DNA of 35,458 nt from Suillus spraguei (GCA_016800925.1 JABCPU010000607.1:1-35458); one strand, 5' to 3'. Numbered from the stretch's first letter, positions 21,166-32,018 are shown. The notes: generated from the sequence alone by a model not told the origin. Numbers and translations: made by a program.

Positions 21166-23339
21166 AAAAGGCCGATCATCTGTCTCGGAGATCAGACCAC
21201 AGAGGGGGGGTAGAAAATGACAATTCTGATTGCATTTTGCTTAAACCGGAATTTTTCAAAGTCAATGCTGCTAAAAGAGGCCAAGTTCTTATAGAAGGAG
21301 AAAAATCTCTTCTTAAAAAGATTAGACAAAGTACAGAACGAGAGCCTGAAGTGATGAAAGCGCTAGAAACGCTAAAAGCAGCACCGGTGCAATTGCGTAG
21401 AGGAGTCGAAGAATGGAATGTTGAAGATGGATTGGTGTTATTCCGAGGATTGGTCTATGTTCCAAATGATAAAGAAATCCGCTGAGAGATTCTAGAGTTA
21501 TTTCATGACTCACCACCGGCTGGACATCCTGGACGTGCCAAAACCTTAGAATTGATTTCCAGAAATTATTGGTGGCCAATGATGACAAAGAGTGTTCACG
21601 ATTATGTAGATGGTTGCGATCGTTGCAGACAAACAAAGGTCTATCCTAGTAAACCGACGGGACCTTTACAGCCAAATGAAGTTCCAGAAGGACCTTGGCA
21701 AACGATTACATGTGACCTGATTGTGGACCTACCAAAGAGTGAAGGGTGTGATAGCATTTTTGTTGTCGTTGATTGATTTACAAAACAAGCACACTTTATT
21801 CCCACCAAAAAAGAAGTAGACTCGAAGGAAATTGCGAGCTATTTTTAAAGAATGTATGGAAACATCATGGAACACCAAAAAAGTGATTTCAGATAGAGGA
21901 ACACAGTTCGTATCGAAATTTATGGGACAAATGTCAAAAGATTAGGCACAAAATGGTCTGCTTCGACCGCCTATCATCCCCATACGGACGGACAAACAGA
22001 ACATGTAAATCAAGAAGTTGAACAATATTTATGCCTGTTTACCTCTTATAGACAAAATGATTGGGTATCTTGGTTGCCGATTGCAGAATTTTCGCATAAT
22101 AATGCAGTCACAGTCACCGGCCATAGCCCTTTCAAAGTTCTATATGGATATAATCCAGAATTCACGATATCTCCTAATTCCAACTCCCATATTCCTGTTG
22201 CCGATGAAAGAGTGGATCAAATGAAAGAAGCAAGAGATGATGCGGAAAATACTTTGAAACTAGTCAATGAACGAATGAAACGGTTCTATGACAAAGGAGT
22301 AAAAGACGCACCACAGTATAAAAAGGGAGACAAAGTCTGGCTAGACGCAAAAAACATTAAACAATGTCGTCCAAGTCAAAAATTGTCAGATTGTCATCTT
22401 GGGCCCTTTGAAATACTAGAGAAGATTGGCGAGGTGAACTATAAATTGAAATTACCGGCAAATTATAAGATCCATCCGGTTTTTCATGTTCAATTACTGA
22501 CTCCATACTATGCATCTCAAATGATCCCTCATTCTCAACCCACCCGACCACCTCCTGACATAGTTGACGATCAGGAAGAATTTGTTGTAGAAGAAGTATT
22601 AGATAGCCGATTATTCCGAGGAAAGCTGCAATACTGAGTAAAATGGGAAGGATATCCGATAGAAGAGTCGACATGGGAACCAGAAGAAAACGTAAAGAAT
22701 TCCCCGATTCTTATAGCGGAGTTTCACAAAAAGAATCCCATGGCGGCTAAAACCAAAAGAATTCAAGGTTCTATACTTAATTCAGAAGATTTCAAGAAAT
22801 GGAGAACATGTAACATCAGACCTTCATACATTCGCAATGACGCTCATCCTAGAGAGGGGGTAATGTCACGAATTCCAAATACAAATCATTACTCTTTTCT
22901 TAATTTCCCTAAAGCGTCTAAACCCAGCGCTAAGACAAACACAAACTCCATTGAAATACCTATAACTGCTTCTATAACCGAACTTCCTGATGAAGACGAA
23001 GAGATCTTTTATGATGCTATCAGATAAGATAAGATAAGATAGTATCACGTGATCTTAGAACCTTCTAGAATATGATGTCATAACAATGTCACAACTATCA
23101 CATTGTATGATTCTCGTTTCTATTTTATGATTGGCTAGTAGTTTCAAACTCAGTTTATATCTCAGTTTCAATATGTGTATATAGTTAGTTAGTTTCGCTG
23201 TAGTAGTTCTTTAGTTCAAACCTCTTGTATCTACACCTGTAGCAATCCAAGACATCCTTGCTCCTCTTTTTCTCTGTGATAATCTTAGTTTGAGTCCTAG
23301 TCTCTGCCCTAGCGTTAATTCGTTTTGTGGGTTGTGACA
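21166..23339 (+). mobile_element. 5'-truncated Ty3/gypsy chromovirus with 3' LTR
   Basis: Coding sequence begins at the RNase H/integrase linker (ADHLSRRSDHRGG) and continues through integrase and a C-terminal chromodomain to a purine tract (GAGAGGGGG, ~22852-22860) and 3' LTR. Integrase shows the HHCC zinc finger (FHDSPPAGHPG at ~21500, then CDRCRQTK at ~21618), the first catalytic Asp in TCDLIVDLP, the second in SDRGTQF, and the Glu region in HTDGQTEHVNQEVEQY. The chromodomain region reads EEFVVEEVLDSRLF..VKWEGYPIEESTWEPEENV. TGA stops lie at 21483, 21774 and 22635, with frameshifts near 21845 and 21925. Protease, reverse transcriptase and 5' LTR are absent. The copy is inactive; chromodomains of this family direct integration toward chromatin marks. 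Confidence 0.92.
22864..23339 (+). repeat. 3' LTR of the gypsy chromovirus
   Basis: 476 bp, beginning TGTCAC right after the purine tract plus TAA and ending GTGACA, a perfect 6-base inverted terminal pair. An open frame continuing from the pol end runs ~55 codons into the LTR, ending in an acidic stretch (ELPDEDEEIFYDAIR). A (GATAA)n run lies at 23022-23041, followed by TCACGTGA. No 5' partner LTR is present in the window. Confidence 0.88.
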
Positions 23340-24400
23340 TTCTGGCACCTTCAGGTGTTGTTCGCATATGTTCAAGCCATGTCAGCATTTGCTGACATGC
23401 GCTAGGCATATGTGTTAAACACTGGCAAAGGACTCCCTCTGTCGTCCCATACTCATCTGAGCCACATCAACAGTTGCTGATATGTACTGGGTGTTTGCGC
23501 ATGGCATTCATGGTGTTGGGAATGGCGTGGTGGAGGTCTTGAGAGACCTCTGCAACAAAATAGGCAGCCCATTATCTGCAAGCTTAGTCGAACCTGGTTC
23601 GAGACTGAACTGGACTTCAGCAGCACTACTCATGATATGATCCATCCTTACTCTGTTTTCTTTGACATCTTCAGTTACTTGGTATGAATTGGTATGATCC
23701 ACGACTTCTGTAATAACCCGCAATAATGTAGGTCACAGTCTGCTATTATTGTTTTCTGAACATTGCCATTGTACATATAAAGTTATGAGCGCCCGATATA
23801 TCCACAGAATTTGTGAAATGCAATATCCCTGTTATTGAGGAAATTCCACGTCCACAAAGACCCAGCTACTCAAAGGTAGCGGGAATAAAAATTAAAAATA
23901 AAGGATTAAAGCTCCGCAAGGTCTGTGTCGGCAGCGCCGACCCCTAGTTGAAATAAACTTTGAAAGCAGAGAATGGCGAAGACCGCCTCGGAGGCGATCG
24001 GAGTGGCGTGAAACTAGTGAGTCTGACTAACGTGTATTTATTCTTGTTTGATATCGTTGCCAAGTTCCCATCTAACGAAGTCTTGCTGCTCGTCACCTGA
24101 AATATGACTGTTTGTTGCGCTGCGGCTGATCTTGAAGCTTATCATTAATGAGCAGGCAGCAGTATTCCGAACGACGATAAGGCAATTATCTTCGAACTCG
24201 GCCCAACGTGCAGTTGTTCGCCTCTATTGCTCAAAGATCAATGCTCTGTAAGTAGAAATTGTATTGCTGGAAAGACAGGTACGTGGAGTATCTGCCTAGA
24301 ATACCTTTACTGATACATTTATAAATAAACTGTGTACATTGGCAGGCTTTTGATCCTCATCATCTTTGGCAAAGCACCGTCCTCAATCAACGGTTTGGAA
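23340..24400. other. No gene recognised; two hairpins
   Basis: Open frames at 23508-23723 (minus) and 23185-23409 (minus) lack family signals; the latter crosses the LTR end and cannot be a native gene. Two inverted repeats are visible: GTCGGC-AGC-GCCGAC at 23927-23941 and CGCCT-CGG-AGGCG at 23984-23996, about 45 bases apart. No tRNA or rRNA fold was recognised. Confidence 0.5.
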
Positions 24401-25190
24401 AGAGTAAAAATCTGAGGAGAATGTAGGAGCTGGGTTGGAGAGGACGCTAATAAGGAGATGGACATCGAAGGCAAGTACATACTTTTTTTCTTTGTTGAAG
24501 CTGGGATGTCGGATTCCTGTCTATTATGAAGTATTCGTTAAGAATTGATTTGAACTTTCACAAACTGATGCAGGATACATATACATATGCGCTTGGAGAG
24601 CTTACTACATTTACTTAGATTCCTCCTGGCGCATCGCCTACCTCAACTGGCTGTCTTTTCCTTGCGCAACGTCATAAGTTACCATCTTACCGGTGATTAA
24701 TCATGAGGTGAGATCTCTCAAACTCCTTGTCATTTTCTTGCCATTTCTCTCCCATGACGTGTCTTCCAACTAATTTTCATTCTATGACCATCTAAGAACA
24801 CCACAACTCAGCGCTCACTATACTCCTTCTTTGCACAGGTACCAAGGATCAGACAGTTATCCGTTGCACCCTCTACGCCCTCTACTTCGAGTGAGAGGAA
24901 TGGACTACGGAAACTGCCCTCCTCGCTAGACTCTACTGTCCACCCTATTGGTGAGTGCAGTGCATCTCAGACGAAAGAAGCATATTCCCTATGAAAGCTC
25001 ACTCATGACCTGCATCTCTGACGAAGTTTTTCACTTCGCCTGCGAAATCGCTGCAAGGGCATGCTTTCAGGCGTCTCTCGTCGCCTTTGAAGGCCCCGTT
25101 GACACCACACAGTGAGGAAGACGAAGAGGACACGCGGAGCTTGTTGGATCGGATGAAGCGGACTGTCGAGGAGATGAAGTAGCGTAGGAT
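24401..25190 (+). pseudogene. Possible exon relics of an unrecognised gene
   Basis: After a CTTTGCACAG acceptor at 24829-24838 there is an open stretch reading RQLSVAPSTPSTSSERNG followed by LRKLPSSLDSTVHP, ending at a GTGAGT at ~24951. About 100 bases later a stretch reads SPLKAPLTPHSEEDEEDTRS and LLDRMKRTVEEMK before TAG at ~25180. The Ser/Pro-rich then acidic/helical composition is protein-like, and splice signals separate the blocks. No start codon or full gene could be assembled. Function unknown; this could be chance. Confidence 0.3.
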
Positions 25191-26098
25191 GAGCTCGAAC
25201 AGACTTACTGATTAAATGTAGCAGACGCACCTGCGGGGGAAGAAATGCTGTTACTATCTTTGACGAAACTACTGCAGGGAAAAATTCAGTCGTCAATGCA
25301 AACGCGCAGATACTACTCGCGGAGACCTCTGGTGATGTAACACGATTCACTTCTATCTCAACACCACCTAGCTGTTGATTCAGGCTAAATATTCGCGTCG
25401 ATTTTTTTGTCTTCTAACTCCGACATGTACGGAGGCCAACGATCCTCCCTTTGTTTCTTTATTTCTATTGTTCTATCAAGGTCTTGCTACGAGAGACTAC
25501 CTTTGTCATGAGTTTTCCCTTTGTTGCTCTAGCACCTCCAGGAATTTATATATAAGCTGAATGAGAATCAGTTTCAACTAGCTCAGGGTTTCGGTTTGCC
25601 AGTCTCATACTTAACTCGTTAATGCTTTGATGTCGATACTTTCTCCTCACCACTAGATGACATCACGCATAAGTACCGAGTATATCAGCCATGACGAACC
25701 ATGTGTGGCACATGAGCATTTCTGCTTTATTCCCGGTCCTCTTAAGGCTGCATTGGTTGATATTGGTGCGATATCCATTCTTCTATTTAACCACTGCCGA
25801 ACATGTTATATAGTTAGACTGCAACGCAAGTTGGTCCTGAGTCCAACGACAAATGGACGGACCAGCAGGTGTCGTTATCGATTTCAGTTGATGAGGTATA
25901 ACAAATACACAATTTGTGAGTAATACATATTATCACAGGATATATCATAGCTGAGGGTAAAGTAACATCTGTAGGTAAAGCTCACAGTACTAACCATGAA
26001 CAATTTAAGTACAATGTTTTCGTTTTACAGCTGTTCCTTTGGTGGTCAACTGCGACGAAGGCAGGCTATTGGCGCATTGACCAGGCTCTACGGCAGGG
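25191..26098. other. No gene recognised
   Basis: Open frames here are short and lack family motifs or paired splice sites. The region is AT-rich at 25400-25660 and 25900-26030. It may include the 3' untranslated region of the minus-strand gene that ends at 26099. Confidence 0.45.
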
Positions 26099-26848
26099 TC
26101 AGCTGACACCTTCCTCTTCTCCCGAGCTTCTTGTCGAGGCTGCAGCTGACGGCGTCTCAACTCCCTGTGCGGGTTTCTGATAACTGTTAGCCGAGTTGGA
26201 CAAGCGAAACGCGAGCGAAAACTCACGGTGCGTCTCTTCCATCGAAAGACAATGTGGGTGGGCCCGTCGGACCTGTTGACGGTAGCCTATCGGCGAAGTG
26301 GTTAAAAACATGAGTAAGTCGGGACGGGGGAACACATACGGTGGTGTCATAGTTTTGAGCACTCTCTCTGTCCGCATCTGATCCTCCTCGCCTTCTTTGT
26401 ATATCCAATCTTTTGGCCATTCGGGTGCGATCTGCCTCCAGTGTGTGAAGAAGGCCTCCAGTCTCTCACGGCGCCCCCGCTCAGCGCGCACGATGTCCCG
26501 CACGTTCCTTGCCTGCTCCTTCAGCCCCGCCGCTCTCTGGCGGAGAGCGGCGGCCTGGACGAGAATGCGTTGATCGTCGGTCATGATCTGTTTCATAATG
26601 TTTACAGCCCGGTTGAGTAGTTGTGGTCCTGCAGGAGGAGGCGTTCCTGCACGCGAGCTGACGGGGGATTTGTGGTATTGTTGCCGACTTGAACTTGCAT
26701 AGGACAAGAAAGAACTACCTGAATCACTGGAGTCATCCTCCGCAGCCTGTTGCGCATTTGGGATTTGTATTAACGGTGAAAGGCTTGGCGACTTTTCCGC
26801 TAGATGACCAGGAGCAATCACTACATTATGGCAGAACGATACATCCAA
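26099..26848 (-). CDS. Unrecognised protein with Ser-rich N-terminus and coiled coil
   Basis: Three exons join in frame on the minus strand: up to 26340, 26286-26227 and 26183-26099 (TGA). Introns are 26339-26287 (GTATGT..ATAG, 53 nt) and 26226-26184 (GTGAGT..ACAG, 43 nt). The first exon encodes a Ser-rich low-complexity region (DDSSDSGSSFLSYASSSRQQ), then a likely helical segment (LNRAVNIMKQIMTDDQRILV, QRAAGLKEQARNVRDIVRAE) and WRQIAPEWPKDWIYKEGEE. The last exons encode a Pro/Ser-rich tail ending SSGEEEGVS. The true start is uncertain; a GTATGT..GTAG pair upstream (~26884-26821) suggests another 5' exon, but the frames do not meet cleanly. I know no family for it. It sits just beyond the 3' end of the KDZ copy 2 transposase in the same orientation, so it may be a neighbour or a passenger. 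Confidence 0.6.
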   Translation of the reverse strand: MDVSFCHNVVIAPGHLAEKSPSLSPLIQIPNAQQAAEDDSSDSGSSFLSYASSSRQQYHKSPVSSRAGTPPPAGPQLLNRAVNIMKQIMTDDQRILVQAAALRQRAAGLKEQARNVRDIVRAERGRRERLEAFFTHWRQIAPEWPKDWIYKEGEEDQMRTERVLKTMTPPYVFPRPDLLMFLTTSPIGYRQQVRRAHPHCLSMEETHREFSLAFRLSNSANSYQKPAQGVETPSAAASTRSSGEEEGVS

Positions 26849-26884
26849 ATGGCTAACAATCCATTAATTGCGATACATACTTTA

Positions 26885-27210
26885 GTATAGTCATCCACTA
26901 GAGTATATATCCCCCATGTATAGCTATCCACAGTGATTCTCCATCCTTGTCCTAGCGCAGTGAGTATATATCCCTCATGTATAGCTATCCGTCCTATATC
27001 TATCAGCAATCTGGTGATCGAGTGATCTCATCTGAGTCCGTCCGGACCTGTATCAGCAATCGAGTGATCTGCATCTGAGTATCAGATCTCCTCAAGCACC
27101 AGAACATACCCCACAGAAGTTCTAAGGCACACGATTCATATTTTTGTAACTTCGCATACCCCACAGAAGCTCTAAGGCACATGGTTCAAATTTTCGTAAC
27201 TTCATTATTG
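26885..27210. repeat. Short direct repeats beside KDZ copy 2
   Basis: Three small tandem pairs occur: GTATATATCCCCCATGTATA at ~26903 and a near copy at ~26964; ATCAGCAATC..CGAGTGATCT at ~27003 and ~27052; and CATACCCCACAGAAG(T/C)TCTAAG at ~27105 and ~27157. Such subterminal repeats could be part of the transposon end, but no matching inverted copy was seen beyond the other end. Confidence 0.7.
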
Positions 27211-27225
27211 TACATACTACCTATC

Positions 27226-30200
27226 TCATGCGTCGTCAACGTTTTCGCAAGGCGGCTCATCAAGAGATGGTCCATCGTCCTCTTCGACAAGTAAATCATC
27301 ATCCAAACCTGAGGCAACGAGATCAGGGACTTTCCTCCAGCTCTCTTTGAAGACGGCTGCTAGCCTGCGACGAGTGTGAGCTTGCCGGCGAGCATAAGCT
27401 ACGAATCCCTCCTCCTCATTTGGCTGCATGCCAGACGATCCTCGTGAGTCCCACTGCTCGGCTTGCCAGTCCAAGAATTTCAGAACACGTTGCATTTCTT
27501 CCAACAATAGGTGGATTTCTTCCGACCACCTGTTGTGACGTGCACGGGCCTTGCACCATTCCACGCGGAGCGCTATCCTCAGGCTAGATCAGTAATAGTT
27601 AAAGACGATTAAATTACATTACTTACAGTCTTGCAGTCCCTCGTTGTCATTGGTGGATATACCGTGCGTCAACCAAATCCACGACATAATGGCTGTCCCT
27701 TGGGTCTGACCCCCGAAGTCTCCCATAGGTCTCAGGTGAGCCTTTTTCAAGGGTTGCAATTTCTGCTCCCAGCCTGCGCAATACATGTGACAGGAAGGGG
27801 AAAGGGAAACCAGCGCCTTGTGGGCGCTTGCATACTTCGCGTGACTTAACATTAGGCGTTCTTCGACGGCGTCTAGCGTCTTCCGTGCGCGTGTGCTTGC
27901 ACCTTGTCCGCGCACATGCTGGGTCTTGTACTGATATAACTGGCGACGAACTCGGATGTGTGAACGACACTCGTTGAGAGCATCATTGGCTTGCGCGTGT
28001 CGCAGGGACCATTCCATCTCAAGCATTTTTTGATCGCATGCCACGATATTACAGACTTGCGAAGGAAGAAGCAGTGGGAAATCTTCCGCATTACTGGAAT
28101 TCGGGTTTAATGTCGGACAGCCGCTATCATCGTTGTCGTTGTCATTCGGAGGTAGGAGGGATACAGAGGCACGAAGATTCGGCACCATAGGCATGTAAAG
28201 GACTTGAATGTCGGTCCAGGCGTCTATACGACGCTGGAGTACAGTCCTGCGCGTCAAGATCTTAGTTCTCTGAATGTCGGTTGAGTGTTGACCGAGTGCG
28301 CTGACATCTGCACGTAATCGACGTCTGAAAAAATTAGACACACTTCGCCAATGCTGTCGAATCACCTACTGAGTATGTTCGAGGTCGATACCGGTGCTGA
28401 GGAACACACTGCAAGTCACCTCAGCATGAAGCGGGACTACAGATCCGTCTTCCAGTTCCTTTGCATCTTGCTTGGCCAATTCCAATCGCACAGCTGCTTG
28501 CGTCATCGCTACATGTTGCACACCAATCAGCGACACATTGAACATGGCCAGCAGCAGGGGACATACTGGCGACTCTGCTCTGGAAAGGGTTGGGTTGTGA
28601 ATGGTCCATCTCCCAGGCTTCGATCTCCGCCCTCCATACGGAAAGTGAAGCGACTCCTGCTTCTGACTCTGTGATAGAGCCCTGAAAGTCGTGGAGGGCA
28701 TGGCGATGCTCCTTCTCGCTTGCAACAGCGTCGCCGATCTTCCTCAGCAAGGCTCTACCTGATGGCCAGGCCTTGTGAGCAATTTGTTCAGATGACACCG
28801 AAAACACTAGTACTCACCAAGCGCTGTAATCTTTTTCCAATTTGAATCACCGAAGTGATCATTGAGGGTGTCTCTCCGTGATCCCGGTCCCATCTCCTTC
28901 GTGCTACTGGCCACACGATTCATATTGGCCCAGCCACGCTCCGGGGCTTCGCCATCAGTCCTTCCTACACCAGGGGTCCAGTTGAATGAAAACTCGGTCT
29001 GGCAAACCTCGATATGCGCAGCAAGGTGGAATTTTGGCACGAAGAACTTGATGACCTTGCCATCTTGGTTGAAGCGAAGACGTGATGGCAGCATAGACTG
29101 GCGAGGCCACAAATTCTTGTGCCACTGACAAGCCACGTCATACGAAATGTTGATCCTTCGAAGTGCAGAGAAGTTGGAAAGAACTGAAAAGACTAGATAG
29201 TCCATGTTGATGTACCTAGAATAGCACGGCTGTTAGCTCTGAGAAGCACAAACTGAAAAAAAAAACACGCACCTTTCTCCTCGTTGCAAGTCGCCAACAC
29301 CGTTCGCAAGCTTCATGTCATGACGTGCGCAGTCCACGGTGCCAACCCCGGTGGCAGCTAGACCCTTCCACGACTTGGTATCCGCCATATTCACAGCGTT
29401 GTGGCTGACGCACGTACTTTTCTATCATTCAAAAGGCGGAGGCCATCAGTTTACAGTTGAGTCTACAAGTCAAGGACATACCTCCTGTGCGATCCCAGTG
29501 AGCGAGTTCAAATGATGTTTGTAGCTTTTCTCATCTACAAAATACCCCCATCCACAACTAAGACCAGGATCTTTTTCATCACTAGATACCATCCGACGTT
29601 TGAGGCGAAAGTTAGCGTCGACTGCAAGGAAAAGTCCGTACTTCCACCTAAAATAATTGTTGGTTAGTTAGTCTGGACAATTGTCAATATACCAAAGCAC
29701 GCACTGGTTAGGTGCAGTCTCCCAGTCATCTGGCAGGTTTTTACCGGGATGAGGACAGGCTGGGCAAAGCACCGCCAAGTCGCCATCGTTAGTAGAGTGA
29801 ACGCCATTGGGGTCGTGTCCACGTCCTGAACGTTTCAAAGTCTTGCAGTTTCTCCACTCGATAACCATTCGGAGGAAGAGTGAATAACGGTCCTAAGCAA
29901 GAGTAAGCACATCAGATCAAATGATAGAGTAAGATAAAGGTCGAAGGTAGACTCACACGGATCGGTGTAATACCAGTATTGTCAGTTCGTCGAGCCAGAC
30001 AATGATAAAACTCATAGGCCGAAACTTTTGACTCGAATGATAGAATATGAAAGAATTCCAAGACCGCAAATGTCGCTGCTGTTCTTGGGTCGGTTACCGT
30101 GGCAGGAAACCAACGTGCGCGAAGTAACTGCTTGAAATGCGACACCTCGTGCTCGCATCCACAAAAGTCGAGAGCGATGTCGTGTATCCCGTGGACATCG

Positions 30201-31076
30201 ATAACGACAAAGTCATCGCCATGTGCAGGTTTCGGCTTGCGACAAGTGGTGCCCGGGTAGTGACCGAGTTGCACACGCAAGCCCATGGACTTGAGTGACA
30301 CAGGATGAAAAAAGCCTTCCTTCCACTCCTGCGTCTCCCGTCAGTAAAGGAAAGTATTCAGATAAGAGTTACCTGCCTTGATTCTGTGGAGCGGCGCATT
30401 CACGTGTGACTGGATGGTACACGAGCAACAGGCAAGCTGAACTGAAAAACAATCTTGGCACCTGAAAACCGCATCCTCAGCACCACACTGACATGTGTTG
30501 TTGGTGTGTTTGCCTCTTCCTTCCAATTTGATGAGCTCATCCACAAATGTCTGCCGCTCTAGCAACCAAACAGATATAGGATTATCCTAAAAATTGCAAT
30601 GTGAGATTCGTGTGACGTTTGAAACATGCAAGACATACTCGAATGGGTTTCTGATGTCTTGCTTTCAGTACCTCGGAGCCAAGGTTGGCGTCCTCGCAGA
30701 TTACTGGAGTAAAGTGCTCGACTTCATTCCAGGGATCGAAATCAGCGGGCTCGGACTGTGCATCAAACAATGTGCTTTCTCCTGGATCATCCGGTGTTAA
30801 GTTGGACTCAGGGATGTACGATGTTCGAAGGGTAATATTTCCACTGGGCTGCAGGCTGAAAATGCGATGTCTATCGCGATGGACTGCATCAAGTGATGCT
30901 GTGGTCGTGTGCTTGATGAGTCTTGGCCGCTTGGTTGGTCGCCCTGCACGTCTAGTGGACTGTGACATACTACGAGTTCCATCATACGTGAGGCCGATAC
31001 ATCCACCTGAAGACTGTTCCATATGCGTCTGATTGATCCGCCGCGGGCGAATCTTAACGGAGGTGGTCGTTGACAT
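27226..31076 (-). CDS. KDZ transposase with CxC2 cysteine cluster, apparently intact
   Basis: Exons: 31076-30639, 30586-30377, 30328-29957, 29892-29705, 29647-29482, 29421-29273, 29215-28818, 28758-28567, 28508-28370, 28324-27627, 27572-27226. They total 3297 nt, that is 1098 codons plus TGA, with no internal stop. Introns are 45-64 nt; nine have GT-AG ends and intron 30376-30329 is best read as GC-AG. Domains: basic Ser/Thr/Arg N-terminus; CxC2 cluster at ~172-214 (CQCGAEDAVFRCQDC, CCSC, SHVNAPLHRI) and DFCGCEHE in exon 3; then CPACPHPGKN. The RNase H-like core has Asp in LFLAVDANFRLKRR (~412), Asp in NISYDVACQWHK (~534) and Glu in GRTDGEAPERGW (~597), with KFHLAAH between. A long helical C-terminus ends with an acidic tail. 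KDZ transposases catalyse cut-and-paste movement in the nucleus. Ten introns imply dependence on host splicing. Confidence 0.92.
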
Positions 31077-31272
31077 TACTTGAGGTAGTATCACAGCAGC
31101 AGATTGCGTACAAACTCCGCTTTAGTCATTGCAATGTACCTGTGTACAGTTCAGAGGTCAAATATGTCCGCGTGGCTACATTCACGCTGATAGGCGTCGA
31201 GGGAGTAGCATGCTAGACAGTCAGTGAATTAAGTAAAGCCCGGAAGTGGCATAAGACCCGTGTAAGACGGAG
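31077..31272. promoter_or_regulatory. Region upstream of KDZ copy 2 transposase
   Basis: About 196 bases between the transposase start (31076) and the stop codon of the next minus-strand gene (31273). It presumably holds the transposase promoter; no sure motif was seen. Confidence 0.35.
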
Positions 31273-32018
31273 CTAGTACAGGGTGTCACAGTCATTCTGA
31301 TACATCAACTCCTTTGCAACGAAAGCGCAGGCAAGCTCGCCATAGCTTCGCTCAAGATGCCACAGGACATCCTGCAAGTATGCCAATAAACGACGAATGG
31401 CCCGACATACTTCATCGGCAGCCCTCCACTCGTCACAGACTCCACACGTGTCCCAAATCTTGTCTTGACCACGGTGCGCCTTCTCATGGATTTTTTCAAC
31501 AGTCCAAATGGCGTCCTTGATGATAGAAATATCCCCATCTCTCCTATCAGTCGGCGCTTCACCATCGGAGTCACTTGGGACAGATGCGACGTATTGACGA
31601 AGAATATGCTCCACGTATCCAACAGGTGTTGCGGCAAGAGCGATCAACTCGTCCTTGGCCTCTCTTACAACCCCTAGACAATCTGATAGTGTATCACTTA
31701 AATCCGTACAATTAAGTGTCAGCGCCGTCATGTGTCAGGGATTGAAAACTTACGGCTCAGGGGAGAGATCATGCACAACACCTGACCCGACTGAATCAAT
31801 GGCCTGCGAGTCTTCTTTGCGGGTTGTTGGCGTGCAACGTGCAGCAAGCCGACGTTTCAAATTTATACTGACTTTATTCCTGTGAACATACACTGTCAAT
31901 ATATTCTAAGTTGAATATTAATGGGAACTCGCCTAGCATAATAGTTGCGGCGTTTTTCACGTTCAGCTTCACGTTTAGCCTCTGGCGTGGCGTGAATGAC
32001 TGGACGACCTGGTGGCAT
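31273..32018 (-). CDS. Small KDZ-borne protein with basic N-terminal motif
   Basis: Exons 32018-31933, 31879-31754 and 31696-31273 total 636 nt, giving 211 aa plus TAG. Start ATG 32018 gives MPPGRPVIHATPEAKREAER followed by EKRRNYYARNK, a basic GRP..EAKREAEREK motif often seen at the start of small Agaricomycete proteins of unknown function; DNA or RNA binding is a guess. Intron 31932-31880 would start with GCGAGT, a GC donor; intron 31753-31697 has GTAAGT..AAG. The last exon is helical and acidic, with a paired-cysteine stretch (WDTCGVCDEWRAADEVC) and a closing LQDVLWHLERSYGELACAF. It lies between the transposase and the divergent accessory gene, so it is probably carried by the element. No counterpart was found in KDZ copy 1. 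Confidence 0.68.

Noticed and set aside
23185..23723. Minus-strand frames of 71-74 aa near the LTR
   Set aside because: One crosses the LTR boundary and neither shows a family motif or splice structure.
23900..24010. Possible tRNA or 5S-like gene from the two hairpins
   Set aside because: No cloverleaf, anticodon arm, or A/B box arrangement could be formed.
27619..28365. Reading 27619-28365 as a separate 248-aa gene
   Set aside because: Phase-consistent introns at both ends join it to the KDZ transposase as exon 10.
28366..28807. Frames of 119 and 128 aa as independent genes
   Set aside because: They are exons 8 and 9 of the transposase, joined by intron 28566-28509 (GTATGT..TGTAG).
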